Shown piece after piece: positions 28,001 through 38,816 of a stretch of 64,000 nucleotides of DNA. Both the position numbers and the translations under genes were made by a program. Origin of the DNA: Lingula anatina (lineage: Eukaryota > Brachiopoda > Lingulata > Lingulida > Lingulidae); contig NW_019773648.1 of assembly GCF_001039355.2 (NCBI RefSeq), positions 1 through 64,000 on the forward strand, in the 5' to 3' direction. The stretch's first letter is position 1; each line of letters opens with the position of its first letter. Below the pieces are notes generated by a model. The model was not told the DNA's origin. It worked only from the letters and a program-made list of their open reading frames with translations, and made no database searches.

Positions 28001-31000
28001 TGAAATTTTTGACTCTTGTGAACTAAGCTCATAAGTAAACTGCCCTGATGTTTAATACACATATATATGTGTGTGTGTGCCATCTCTGCAGACTTAATTC
28101 CTTCTTGTGCTTGGCATATCTTTCTGCTCCATGCTACTGCTAAATCACGGAAAAAATGTGATTAGTTTTCTTGCTTAACAATTACATTCTACATCCTGTT
28201 GGATCATCACCATATAATGCTTAAGTACATTAGCATCCCAGTGCATTATGCACAGTTTTCTGTGAAGCTCCTGTTGTTGTGTATCCTCAGCCATTTGTCA
28301 CCCCTCCATTAAAATAACGAAAAGCGACTCACCTTCTATTACTTTGTTCTTCTTCATGTCTAGTCACCCCCTATCCCAGTAACCCAAAGGAAAATAACTT
28401 ACCTGTACCTACCCATGTTAATCCTCTTCTTCAGACCTCAAATGGTACTTACCCAAGTTTTTTTCACTTTTCAGCTTGGTCCACCATACACTTGCCCTCC
28501 CCAATTGACAGATAAATATTTAAACAGTAGGTTCACTCAATCAACCAAGGTTGGCTCACAATACATACCCTCTGATACCAGTTTGTGAAAAGTTTATTTA
28601 CCACAAAGATATAACATAAGTAAATATAACATATGATACAAAAAGATACTGAATGAGATAAGCATGCATCAACTGTTGCATCATTAAGTTGAAGGTTCTT
28701 CATTTTATTAAGGCCATTTCCTTATTAGACTCCCATTATCCAAATGAAGCATAACTCAACATCCTCTTATGGTCAGGTTCTGTTACTCTGCCCAATACAA
28801 ACTGCAAGTTGCTACTGAAATAAACTTCTGTGCTATCCACATCGCTGTACCGAAACTGCTGCATCAAATGAAAAACTTTCAGGTAAATAATTCTTTCTGC
28901 TTCTGCATAGCATTTTCTCAGGTTGTAATATTAACAACACAACTAACTGCTGAAAAAAATTCTCTTTAAATTGATTTCAACATTCCAGTTCATAATTTGC
29001 TCATGGGCAGGGTATTATCTTAGATTAAAAGCATGAAAATAAAATGACAGTTTCACTGTGTAGTTTAGCATGACCTTTAGCTCTTTGTACTAAACAAATT
29101 CAACTTAAAAACCTAAAACAACTTGTTATAACTAAGATTTCAATCCTAATGCATCCAATGTGCTCTTCTTCCAGGATGAGCGTGCCTTCAATTAATGTGC
29201 AGGAGGCCCAGCTTTCAGAAAACAATAAATCTACTACCACAAGAGCTGCAAATCAAACATCCTCAGGATCACAATAACACAACTAACATGAAATAGAGGC
29301 ATCTTATACAAATAATGAAGTAGTACTGAAGTATGAAATCTGCAAAAATTACAGGAACTATAATAACCTTTAAATGGTGTTGACATGTATATTAAGACCT
29401 CCATATATAATATAAACAGGTAATTATCTTAACTAACAAACAGTTCATTATGACCTAATACTTATAGAAACCTGGCTGAGTGAGTGAACCAAACTGCAAT
29501 GACAATAGGACTTATATGGTAATGTGAATCATATGAACTGCCCATAGTCATCATCCCACCCCACACCTTCTCTGCGCATAGAACATTGAAACTAAAAATC
29601 TGTTTTTACCTGATCTAAAATGTAGTTCCTTTTCTTTCTGGCAGCCACCTCCAAAAGCCGGTTCAGGCATCTTGTAGATTTGTCAATGAGAACGTCCCAG
29701 CGTCCTGCATAGTTCCTCTTGCGAGGCAAGCCCATCACCTGAAAGAAGTCATATCAATATTCTTGAAATTTGCTGGCACAGTGGTTTGTTTTACCATTAC
29801 AAAGAATTTTAACAGGGATGACGTGATAAATGTTCAAGAACGGAAATGAAACGATACCAAGGACCCTGATATATTTTTTCATAAATAATCATTGAACAAT
29901 TGAAACAGATTACATTCATCTTCAATGATATTACCTTCATCTTATCAATAATGTTGTTTGTACCAAGAATGCAATATTGTTTATCTGGAAACTCTGCTAC
30001 ATGTTTGTTAGCCCAGTAGGTCTTGCCACTTCCAGGCAGTCCACACATCATAAGGACCTGAAGAGTCAAGCAGCAAGGAATATACAAGGAAGGCATGTGA
30101 TATTCCTTTATTTAGATGGGGTCATCCAGCCAAGATTTTACACCTGAACACCTCACAGCTCAATTCAAACTTTTTTGTGGAGGTAGAATCCAATTCAACA
30201 AGAAATGCTGAAGAGGAAAAATACTGTACCAAACCATCAAATAGTGCTTTTTCTTTGCTGTTGTGATCAGTGAGATCTTGCCTGTAAAGACCCTCTTAAA
30301 AAGCTAAATAATTCAGGCACCTCAGATTTTTGGCACAACTCATCAGTTCCAAGAATGTTGTAACATTTTTCCCTGTGTTCTTCTGCATAATTCAATGCCC
30401 ATCTAGTTTTTCCTGATCCAGGTAACCCACACATCATTATTACCTGTATACGAAATTATTACAGTTCAGTAGATCTATCCAAACAAGAAGTCAACAGCTG
30501 AGAAAATGGTACAAACAGTAAGTCATATTTCATTTTCACTTATAATTTACCCTCCTTGGCAGGGAACATCAACAAATAGTTCTTGTATAATAGCAATCCA
30601 CAAATAACTGTTCAGTAAGACAGAACCTGTTAACAAGAACAATAATGTAACATCAACTAAAAAAACATCTATCTGGGAGATACCTCACAGTCTTCCTTCT
30701 TTTCTGGTGGTAGTGCACCTCTCTGGCGGCTCTCTACTGGCACAGCATTCAGAAAAGTGAAGCCTTCCAAGATGGTACTCATTGGTTCCTCCTAGAACAT
30801 ACAATTGAAATCTAAGAAGGAAATGATGACACACACTTTGCATAATGCCAAAAATTCTAAGACTGAATCATGGCTCAGAATAGCGTATAATATATGATCA
30901 TCTTGCATCATTAAAATGTTGTCCTCATTGCCAAAGATTCGGTACGTCATGTAAGCACTGTTAAATCGACATCTTTAAGATTGTAATATTTTTGACCATT

Positions 31001-34000
31001 GGCTGGCTATTTTGGTTGACCTGAATTTCACTAGCAGAATAACTTGAGTTGTTGGATTAAGCTAATTACTGAACCCGACAGGAATTTAGCATCTCAATAT
31101 TCTGTGCCAACTTACTTTCTGCCCAAAGTTGGCCTCAAATTCTGTGTTCTTTGTGAGGACATGAGGGAACAATGCTTTCCCTTCAAGTTCAGAGGCAGGG
31201 ACTTCAAAACAGTTGCCTTGGTCAACACCATTCTTGGTGAAATTTATGATGACTGGATCACTCTCAAAGTCCTACAGAAAAATGGAAATAAGAATGAACA
31301 CAAACACTGGCATTGTATCAAATTTGTTTTGTAAATCCACCACACAAGTTAACCCCAAATTTCGTATTCTTGGCTCAGAATAGTGTATTGTTGAATGATC
31401 AATGGCAATCACATTAACATATCCTTGCCAATGAAAATAAATAAATAAATAATAGTTAATTGATTACTTATTAAAGGTATAAATAAAATAATTGCAAAAA
31501 GAAAACTAAATTACCAAGACTTTGATAGTCTAAAATAAAATCTGCCAACAAAGACAACTTACCACATAAGCTCCAATGACATCTCCCTCTCCAAATGTCT
31601 CACCATAGTCATTGAATTTACAGTTTACTGATGATTTTGCAGTACCACCATAACCATAGGAATGGGGTTCTTCACCTGTAATTTGAAAGGCCTTCTTTAC
31701 AAAAAATATCTGCATGATCATTAATCCAAACAATGTACCCGTTTACTTAGAAACTTCTGTTGCCAAATCTACCAGAAATTGGGAATACCAAATGTGCTGC
31801 TTTAACCTCTATATAAGACTTGTAGTCAATATTACCAGCTCTTACCTAGCTGCATACTTGTATCCCCTGTGGACCAGCCAACACGGACCACATGTCTGCT
31901 CGTCTCTTCATCAGGGAGATGGTCTACTTTGATTTGCTCCATGATCTAAATACAACACATGAAAGTAAAAATGTGTGCAAAGAAGATTAATTAAATAATT
32001 ATGTGTAATTCTCAGATACTCAAAATGAATTGAATTTCCAGCATTTACCTTGACCTCATAGCAGACCTTCCCTTCCTTAACTCCCCACATAGCTCTTGCA
32101 CCTGCCCACATGAATGCAAAGCCTTCCATGGTTAGAGGAACACATTTGAAACCATCCTTGTCAATCTTCAGATTCAAGTCAGAGTTATCTGGAATGATGC
32201 AATTTTTTCAGTACAAAGAGTGCATAAATAAAATTCTACAGATTAAATGTGACAATTTACTATTCTATAACATAGACTCATGTCCCTTTGTAATGTATTA
32301 TATGTCCAAGACAGATATTATGCCAAATACTTTGACTAACTTTTTCTATGCCAATCACATCTGTGTAGCATATCTAACAAACATGTTCTTTGAGCCTTTT
32401 GCGAACAACTCACATCTGTCCCACTGTACATCTGTAGCACTCAGCCATTCTTCACTCTCTTCTTCCCTTGGTGGACTTTTCCCCCTAAAATACACATGGA
32501 CAGCATTGTAATAACCAATTATAGTGCCTATCAAAGGTCCATTTCTATATTATGCCATACCTCAGGGCGAGCAGGCATGAGTTTCCCCCCAATTTATTCA
32601 TAAGTATGTCCACAGTACTTGCTATTAACAGAAAAAATGCTTGAGAAATGTGCACCAATGCATTGTAAAGTACCTCGGGGAATGTCTGTGCCTATCTCTT
32701 GACCTTGACCTAGACTTCTGTCTGTGGGGTGAGCCCGATTTCCTTCTGCTCCGGTCCTTTGATCGACTTCTTGAACGAGATCTTTTCCTGCCTCTCTTCT
32801 CTTCTATAACACAAGACAATAAAACACCATAGATTTTAAGAACTGCTTACTCTCATGTGGGTCTCAACTCCATTACATGCAAAATTTTTTCAATGATACT
32901 ATCAGTATAGAACACAATTATACCCCCCCCCATTTTTTTAATGAGGCTGGCCACAGTCATGACACACTAAGTAATTTTGATTTACCTTTTATTAGTGCTA
33001 TACAAATTAAAGCTTCCACTTGCCCAAAAACTCATAAAACTACTACAATGAAAGCAAAACTAAAAAAAATTTACAACTGCACACTTTACCTATACGTTGT
33101 CTTGCATGCACTTCTACAGAGACCCATATCAAGTAGTTTCAAAATGTTCTGTTCAGCACACTTAAGTTACCTTTGTTATCTTGGTTATTATCTTCCCGTT
33201 TCACATCATCCTCTGCCTTTTCTTTTTCCTCCTGCATCTCTTTTTGTCTATCCATCTTCTCTTCAGTTTGTGCTACATCTACAGCACTCACACTATTACC
33301 TTGTTCCATAGATTCTTCCTCTTCAGCTGGTTGTTCGGATGCTTCTTCACTCTTTTCATTCATTACTTGGTCAGCACCCTCTTCCTCTTTGTGGTTTTCT
33401 GATTCCTGGAGTTAAGAATTTTATTCTTTATTTTCAAAATTAAAAAGTACCTTAATATCTCAAAGTTCTTGCTATTCAAAAGAAATATTAGTAGTTATTC
33501 ACCACAACAATAACATTTTGGTTAGGTAGCAATGTTTCAATTTACATTACGTAACATTGAGCTTTTGCAGCATTTCTCCATTACTGCACTTCTCCCACTT
33601 CTCTCTAGGTTTAACCTTCTTTAAAAATCAAATGCAGCAATCAAGCCAATGTTAATCAAATTAAAAGACTTACAAGAAAAGAAAGCTGGTGAAAAGCTTT
33701 ATGTAAAAAGCCACCCCTCCTCTCTTCGGTTTTCATCAGAAACCAGGCACTGGACAAAATCACTCACCCAAAGAATTTTTCCAAATTCCATCTTCTTTAT
33801 CTTCAGTTCTCATTCTTCAATTGGATTTCTCATTAAATTGGTAACACAATTGGAAAAAATTTCCACAACAGACCATTCTTACACAACACCAGATTTATTA
33901 AATCGATACATTCCACAACCAATCCCTCATGCCTTCCTGTCACTTGTAGATCACAATGTAAATTTGAGAAGCCCCAAAACTGTCAAAAGTTTCCATTTCA

Positions 34001-37000
34001 ATTGACAGAGATAATGCATACAGGATTCACAGGTTGATTAAAAATTGTGTTATTCCATTCAATAAGATTGATTATCACATCTTTTTGATGAATCAATTCA
34101 TTTACATCAAAGTCAAGCCCAAATAAAAGAACACATACATTAACAGAAATAATAACCAATGTCCACGACAAGGCTCTTCAAGCTTAAATATATTATTCTC
34201 AAGCGTCTGTACAAATCTCTTCTTTTCTTTACAGTTTATAACTTATGTTGGTAAGGCAGCTCTACAGGCTTCCTGCTGGCATAGCTTTTAACCAAGTGTC
34301 TTCCATTCTTCCAAGACATTTATATACACAAGTCTTAACTGTCATCTTCAACCATAAATGGATATTTTTGTGTGCAATGATATTGTAATTGTATATATGT
34401 GCTAATTAACACTGTCCCCTTCAACTGACATTTTCATTACATACAAAAAGCTTTACATATATAAAATAAAAATTCTATGACCATCAAAATTCAGTGTACA
34501 GCAATTATTATTAGCGAGATATTAAAATGTCATAATTCCTGTACCTTCAACTAGGTCCATAAATTCAATATTAGTATCTCTTGTTATGTGGACAACAAGA
34601 GCCGGTATGTCCTCTACGACCACAGCCAAGGCATAGTTTAGTAAGAGACAAGCACACCACATCAGCATGACCCTCTCTACCACATCTATAACAGGTGCCA
34701 GTAAAATGGCAACCTTCATGGGCACTGTGTCCAATGCGACCACAATGCCAGCATTTGTCTGGCCACACATGGGACAAGTTGAGACGAACTCCAATCAAGG
34801 CATCATCCCACTGTCTGCCTGCTATTTTCACCACATCCTTCACTACCTTTCTGAGGGCTCCAAGTTGCAGGTTCACCCCACTCACTGGATCTATCCAGCC
34901 TTCTTGATTACTGTTGCCATCAGCTCCCCTCATCTGGCTGGCTATGCTGTAAAATGGTGTCTGGTATTTACTGCTCAGGAGACGGCACATGTTGTCCAGA
35001 TGGTCGGTGTGGTCAGCTGGAATGTCTTGCCTATAACCAGGGGCCACAATGATTGGCTTCACATGCATACGGTGCAGAAATGCTATCAACTCCTCATAGA
35101 CAAAACTCACTTTTCCAGTGATCCAAGCTATGATACTCTCATTTGGTACCAGCTGGTAGTCGGCCAAGTCATTGGATCCCATACAAATAGCTGCCCATTC
35201 TGTATTTTCTGCAAGGTCATTGGTTGCAAGGACATGTTTAACAATCTCACTTGCTCTTCCTCCTGCTATAAATCTGGCTTCCACAGAAAGTTCGTATAAC
35301 AGTCTTATGATGTCAGCATCTTCTGCCAAACCTTTCAACAAATTATCTCCTATGAAAACCATTGGTTTAACATGAACAGAAAAGGCCAAGGGTACAGAAT
35401 ATTTGGCCCTCTTACGGTCAGTGCCCCTGTCACTGCTCTCTCTTCTTGAATTACTCTTTTCCCTTTCAAAAGGTCTCTTCTCTGAACTTCTTTGTTCATT
35501 TTTATAAAGTGCCCTATATCTGTCAGCTTCTTTCTCCAACCCCTTTATCTCAGCTTCTTTCTCCTTCAGTTTCCGGGCAAGATAACGAACCTCTTTCTTT
35601 TGCTTATCTACTTCATGTCTCAGGCGCTCTTTTTCCTTCTCAGATTGATCTTTCATTTTTTCAAACTTAAATTTGGTATCACGCAAAACCATTTCTTTGC
35701 GCTTTATTTCACCTTTCAATCCAATGGCCATGTCCTTTCCATTGCCATCAGTTATCTTACCAGTCTCCAACTTGATTATATAATCCTGTGAACTTCTCAG
35801 CTTCTTCTTCAGTTGACTATTCTCCAATGTGATTCTCTTTACCTCCTCCTGTAATTTACCCCAATCTCTTGCCATTTTCTCAATCAGCAACTGGGATTCT
35901 CTGCACTTAAAACACCTCCAGTGCCTGTGCCCAATAGCCTTCTCATCCTCTTCACCAAGACAATTTTTATGATAGATTCTAGGGCAACCATCACATTTCA
36001 CCCATTCTTTCTTCTCTTGGTCTTCTTCCTCATCTTCCTCTGTCTCTAGGCAGATAGGACAGGCATCCAAATCTAAGTCTTCTTGGTCAAAGTTGTCTCC
36101 GGACACCTCTTCTACTACAACCATATCTTCACCCTGATGGGAAAATATAGCCTGCTCAACAAAACTTATTATTCTTAATAATTACTAATGCAGTAAGGAG
36201 GTACCTTAATTATAAACTAAAAAATACAGAGCAACCCTCTTTGATATCTCTCCACCACTGCAACTAAACAAAACATTTCAGTATGCAGGAAAAAAACTTT
36301 GTTAACTTCTCTCAAATAACCTACCTTCCTTTAAAACTCTTGGTTTCATTGTATGAATGAAAATTTGAACCTGTTTTATCAAGATACAGTTGTATGAAAT
36401 ATGCTATTTCAGAGTGGGAATCTATTTAATCGAATGGGAACCAAAAAAGCCCGAAGTCTTGCGGCTCAGGATAAAAATTAAGCGAGAAGCATGTATTCAC
36501 TACGTTTTGCTTGTTATGATATCATGCAATAATTGGTAGCCCCATTTCACACTATCTTTTAATGGTTTCCATGATAAATAAGTCTAGTTTTTTTCTGGTT
36601 CCAATTGCTACTTACAAACTTTATGTAAGGTCATGTGTCATGAACTGGTGTCTTAAAATCAAGGAAATGTTTACACAAACTGAAATATTTTCCTTTGGCG
36701 CAACTAATGTATTTGTTGCAGTATAAACCATGGCTTTCTTGGAACCAGCTTTTAGCATTTTTTGTCTATTTTCAGGGAGAAAATATAGATGGGACACAGT
36801 AACTTAGACCCTTGCAGCACACTGAAAAAAGGTATTTGCAATACTAATGTGAAAGCAATGATACTTTCAAACACTATATATGACAAGTAGTTCCAGTTTT
36901 ATGATGAGTTTTCTAAGGAAACCCACACAACAGGAAATATTACCCATGTAACACAAATAAGACCAGTTCAGGACGCATGAACATACAAGCTTGCTACTTT

Positions 37001-38145
37001 ATATTGACAACAAATGATAACAAAGTGCATTACTATCAAAAAACACAAAAATACTCAAAGTTGCTCCATTACTAACATTAGTTTGCATGTAACTTGCCAA
37101 TGTCATTGATTTTCACAAAAATCTTATGACATATTGCATAGAAATGTTGACATGTAAGGTTGGGAAGTGAACAATGGTATACAACATGAACTGGGTCATT
37201 GCTCAGCCAGAGGCATTTATATATCATTTTGACAACTGTATCCACAAAGAAATGTGGAAAGCAAAGTTTAAAGTTTAGAGCAGAACAAAAAGTTAGTCAT
37301 TCATTCTTACCTCTTCCTGTTGTTGTTCTTCTGGTTGTTCACAAGTATCTGCTGCTGGCTCTGGTTCATTTTCTAATTCTTCTTCCTGGGGTAGTTGTTC
37401 TGGTTCTACGTCTGGTATTTCTACAGGTGCCTCTCCCTTTCTGGGTGAAATGGACTCATCTAAGTCTTGACTCCCATCATCTGTTGTATCAAGAATAGAG
37501 TCATCCACCTGGCTGTCATCTGCTGGAATAACCACATACAGCAATGAGTTTTGTTTAACATTTTTTAAAGAAATTCAAGACCTTCTCTTCAAGTTTTGTA
37601 TTTTACATTTCACAAAAACAGAAATTTTGAAGTGATGATGGTTTACAAGAACAATTCATTTCTCACATTTTTGATGGGAAACAAGCCCTTTTCAAGGCAA
37701 TAAATATAAGCAATACAATATAAAGTGCTTTTCAGGGCAACAAATTCATTGTGCAGATCTTAACTCAAACACTTTTCAAGCCTGGTAAGCCATACTTACA
37801 GCAGGCCTAAAGTTGAAGGAAATACAGACTCTTAATTATTTTTGTTGGAATCAATATTATTCTGTGGTGACCATTTTTTAAAATAAACTAAATGGAATGA
37901 GATTGCATTCCCTCAATTTAAAACCCAATTATGAGATTTGAGTTAAGTGGCTACATAAAGGGTTTACCGGTCTCTATCCCTTGTTCTTTGTCTAATGCAT
38001 TCTGCAGTCTTTTCACCAACTGGGCTTTGTTTCCTTTGCTGTCCAGGCCTCGCGTCTTTAGTTCCTCCCTCAACTCCACAACCTTCAACTTTTTTGGATC
38101 AATTTCACTCATGATCGTAATGCTTCCTTCACCTGGAATATCCAT
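17845..38145 (-). CDS. HNRNPU-like: hnRNP U-like protein (SAP-SPRY-P-loop-RGG), 903 aa
   Basis: Coding exons: 37968-38145, 37311-37522, 33171-33405, 32674-32803, 32414-32484, 32049-32188, 31846-31945, 31563-31675, 31116-31271, 30684-30791, then 29935-30057 or 30321-30443, 29610-29738, 27601-27769, 27150-27308, 26724-26876, 25802-25852, 18823-18920, 18358-18573 and 17845-18015 (TAG). With one P-loop exon this is 2712 nt in frame. Domains: SAP (about residues 12-50, [13 protein letters not shown]), Glu-rich acidic region, RS-rich stretch, SPRY (about 276-445), P-loop kinase-like domain with Walker A GLPGSGKT at 487-494, an RGG box (675-725) and a Gln/Gly/Trp tail. Human HNRNPU binds RNA and scaffold DNA in the nucleus; the order and the [12 protein letters not shown] and [15 protein letters not shown] blocks match that family. 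The start is the first ATG after an in-frame TAA. Exons at 20306-25515 are the second haplotype, not extra exons. Confidence 0.93.
19209..25598 (-). other. Haplotype copy 1 of hnRNP U-like exons 7-16 (false duplication)
   Basis: This repeats 25612-32022 almost base for base. Minus-strand exons here: 25416-25515, 25133-25245, 24662-24817, 24239-24346, 23876-23998, 23490-23612, 23167-23295, 21182-21350, 20731-20889, 20306-20458 and 19395-19445, all with the same lengths as in the other copy. Differences are SNPs (for example Gln instead of Pro in the VESRQRG exon, Ser instead of Ala in the upstream P-loop exon), a longer AAAT microsatellite at 24979-25022 and small indels. A transcript containing both copies would repeat SPRY to RGG, which no family member does. 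Confidence 0.85.
24979..25022. repeat. AAAT microsatellite, length differs between haplotypes
   Basis: About eleven AAAT units here, against about four at the matching site near 31434-31451. It lies in an intron of the hnRNP U-like gene. Confidence 0.9.
25611..25611. other. Assembly junction (single n) between two haplotype copies
   Basis: To its left, matching sequence stops about 13 bases before the n. To its right, sequence restarts at the equivalent of position 19209. This marks an artificial join of alleles. Confidence 0.85.
30321..30443 (-). CDS. hnRNP U-like alternative P-loop exon, upstream version
   Basis: A 123-nt exon (41 codons, phase 0 at both ends) starting [19 protein letters not shown]. 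It is a divergent duplicate of the exon at 29935-30057, which starts [19 protein letters not shown]. Both carry an intact Walker A and the ILGT block. Sharing one length and phase, they can replace each other; including both would give two P-loops in a row. The downstream version looks more like vertebrate HNRNPU (ending DKMK). This exon's 5' splice site (GAG|gtgcct) is weak, which fits regulated use. The other haplotype has the same pair at 23876-23998 and 23490-23612. Confidence 0.8.
33406..34570. other. Intron or 3' UTR downstream of the ORF1-like exon
   Basis: No reverse transcriptase, endonuclease or other coding signal is visible on either strand, so the ORF1-like exon stands alone. The region would be 3' UTR of the fusion isoform and intron for the full-length hnRNP U-like isoform. 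Confidence 0.6.
34571..36133 (-). CDS. Large alternative terminal exon: PHD, coiled coil, SGNH-like, three CCHC knuckles
   Basis: A single 521-codon exon, open from a good acceptor (TTTTCCCATCAG) to the stop. It begins in phase 0, exactly as exon 3 of the hnRNP U-like gene does. Spliced to exons 1-2 it gives a 650-aa SAP-acidic fusion. Numbering from its internal ATG at 36124: C4HC3 PHD finger (C22, C25, C44, C47, H52, C55, C71, C74), charged coiled coil about 77-215, SGNH-hydrolase-like domain about 250-435 (GDN 259-261, GSND 316-319), and zinc knuckles at 458-472, 478-491 and 498-511. PHD plus esterase plus knuckles is the arrangement known from CR1/L2-type non-LTR retrotransposon ORF1 proteins. 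No ORF2 (endonuclease/RT) follows. It could instead be a separate gene with its own promoter in the intron. A minus-strand AATAAA lies at 33894-33899. Confidence 0.8.
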   Translation of the reverse strand, partial: GEDMVVVEEVSGDNFDQEDLDLDACPICLETEEDEEEDQEKKEWVKCDGCPRIYHKNCLGEEDEKAIGHRHWRCFKCRESQLLIEKMARDWGKLQEEVKRITLENSQLKKKLRSSQDYIIKLETGKITDGNGKDMAIGLKGEIKRKEMVLRDTKFKFEKMKDQSEKEKERLRHEVDKQKKEVRYLARKLKEKEAEIKGLEKEADRYRALYKNEQRSSEKRPFEREKSNSRRESSDRGTDRKRAKYSVPLAFSVHVKPMVFIGDNLLKGLAEDADIIRLLYELSVEARFIAGGRASEIVKHVLATNDLAENTEWAAICMGSNDLADYQLVPNESIIAWITGKVSFVYEELIAFLHRMHVKPIIVAPGYRQDIPADHTDHLDNMCRLLSSKYQTPFYSIASQMRGADGNSNQEGWIDPVSGVNLQLGALRKVVKDVVKIAGRQWDDALIGVRLNLSHVWPDKCWHCGRIGHSAHEGCHFTGTCYRCGREGHADVVCLSLTKLCLGCGRRGHTGSCCPHNKRY

Positions 38146-38816
38146 AGTACTCCTTCTTTAAAATTCCTTTATAAAAACATTAATTAAACGACATGAGCTA
38201 CTGAAATTTCCAGAGCATTTAAGAGTAAAATAACCGGCTTGCACTTACCAGATCATTCAAAATGGCGGCACATTGAAGCGTGGGCGATCGCAGCGCCACA
38301 TTTAGCAGTCGGAATTTTTATTAAACTCTTTTTCATTGGTTAGATTTCTTAAGCACTTCCTTGTAAATCAACCATATAAACCATAGCGGAAACTTATTCA
38401 GTACTGTTAATGAATCCTAATATGACTACAAACATACTTTGACTCTAATTAACTATAGACTGTTACTTAATTCCAGCTACTATAGAATATGCTGAGGGCA
38501 TTGTTGGTGAAGAACTGACCAAGGACTTAAAAAACAACAACAAATCAAAAAGCAGTTTGGAAAAAGGGAGCAACTGACAGTTTGCATGGAGTTATCTATA
38601 CATTATAGATTCATTGGTTATATTTATTCATAATATGAAATTTGATGAATATGTAATTGATATATTGATGTTATTTAGCTTTCTAAATACAACTTTATGT
38701 TCTGGAGACAAAATGCATAATTGTTTTGTGAACACTAAGAGCTTCTCCCTCCAATGCGCAGCTGAGAGTTCATTTTGTTATTTACTGCGCAGGGTAGCAA
38801 CACATTAGTTTACATC
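38146..38816. promoter_or_regulatory. Divergent promoter region of hnRNP U-like and DRC8 genes
   Basis: A minus-strand 5' UTR exon ends at 38249 with a strong donor (gtaagtgc). Next to it is CAAAATGGCGGC at 38258-38269, a YY1-type core often found just downstream of metazoan transcription starts. The plus-strand DRC8 ATG (ATGGCGGAC) lies at 38817. The two genes diverge with under 0.7 kb between start codons. Exact transcription starts cannot be read. Confidence 0.6.

Noticed and set aside
34667-35299. 210-aa plus-strand frame opposite the ORF1-like exon
   Set aside because: It is an antisense shadow of the minus-strand SGNH/CCHC coding sequence, with no family resemblance or splice context.
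36134-37310. A further exon or ORF2 of the retrotransposon upstream of the ORF1-like exon
   Set aside because: I found no RT, endonuclease or other coding-like frame here; it reads as plain AT-rich intron.
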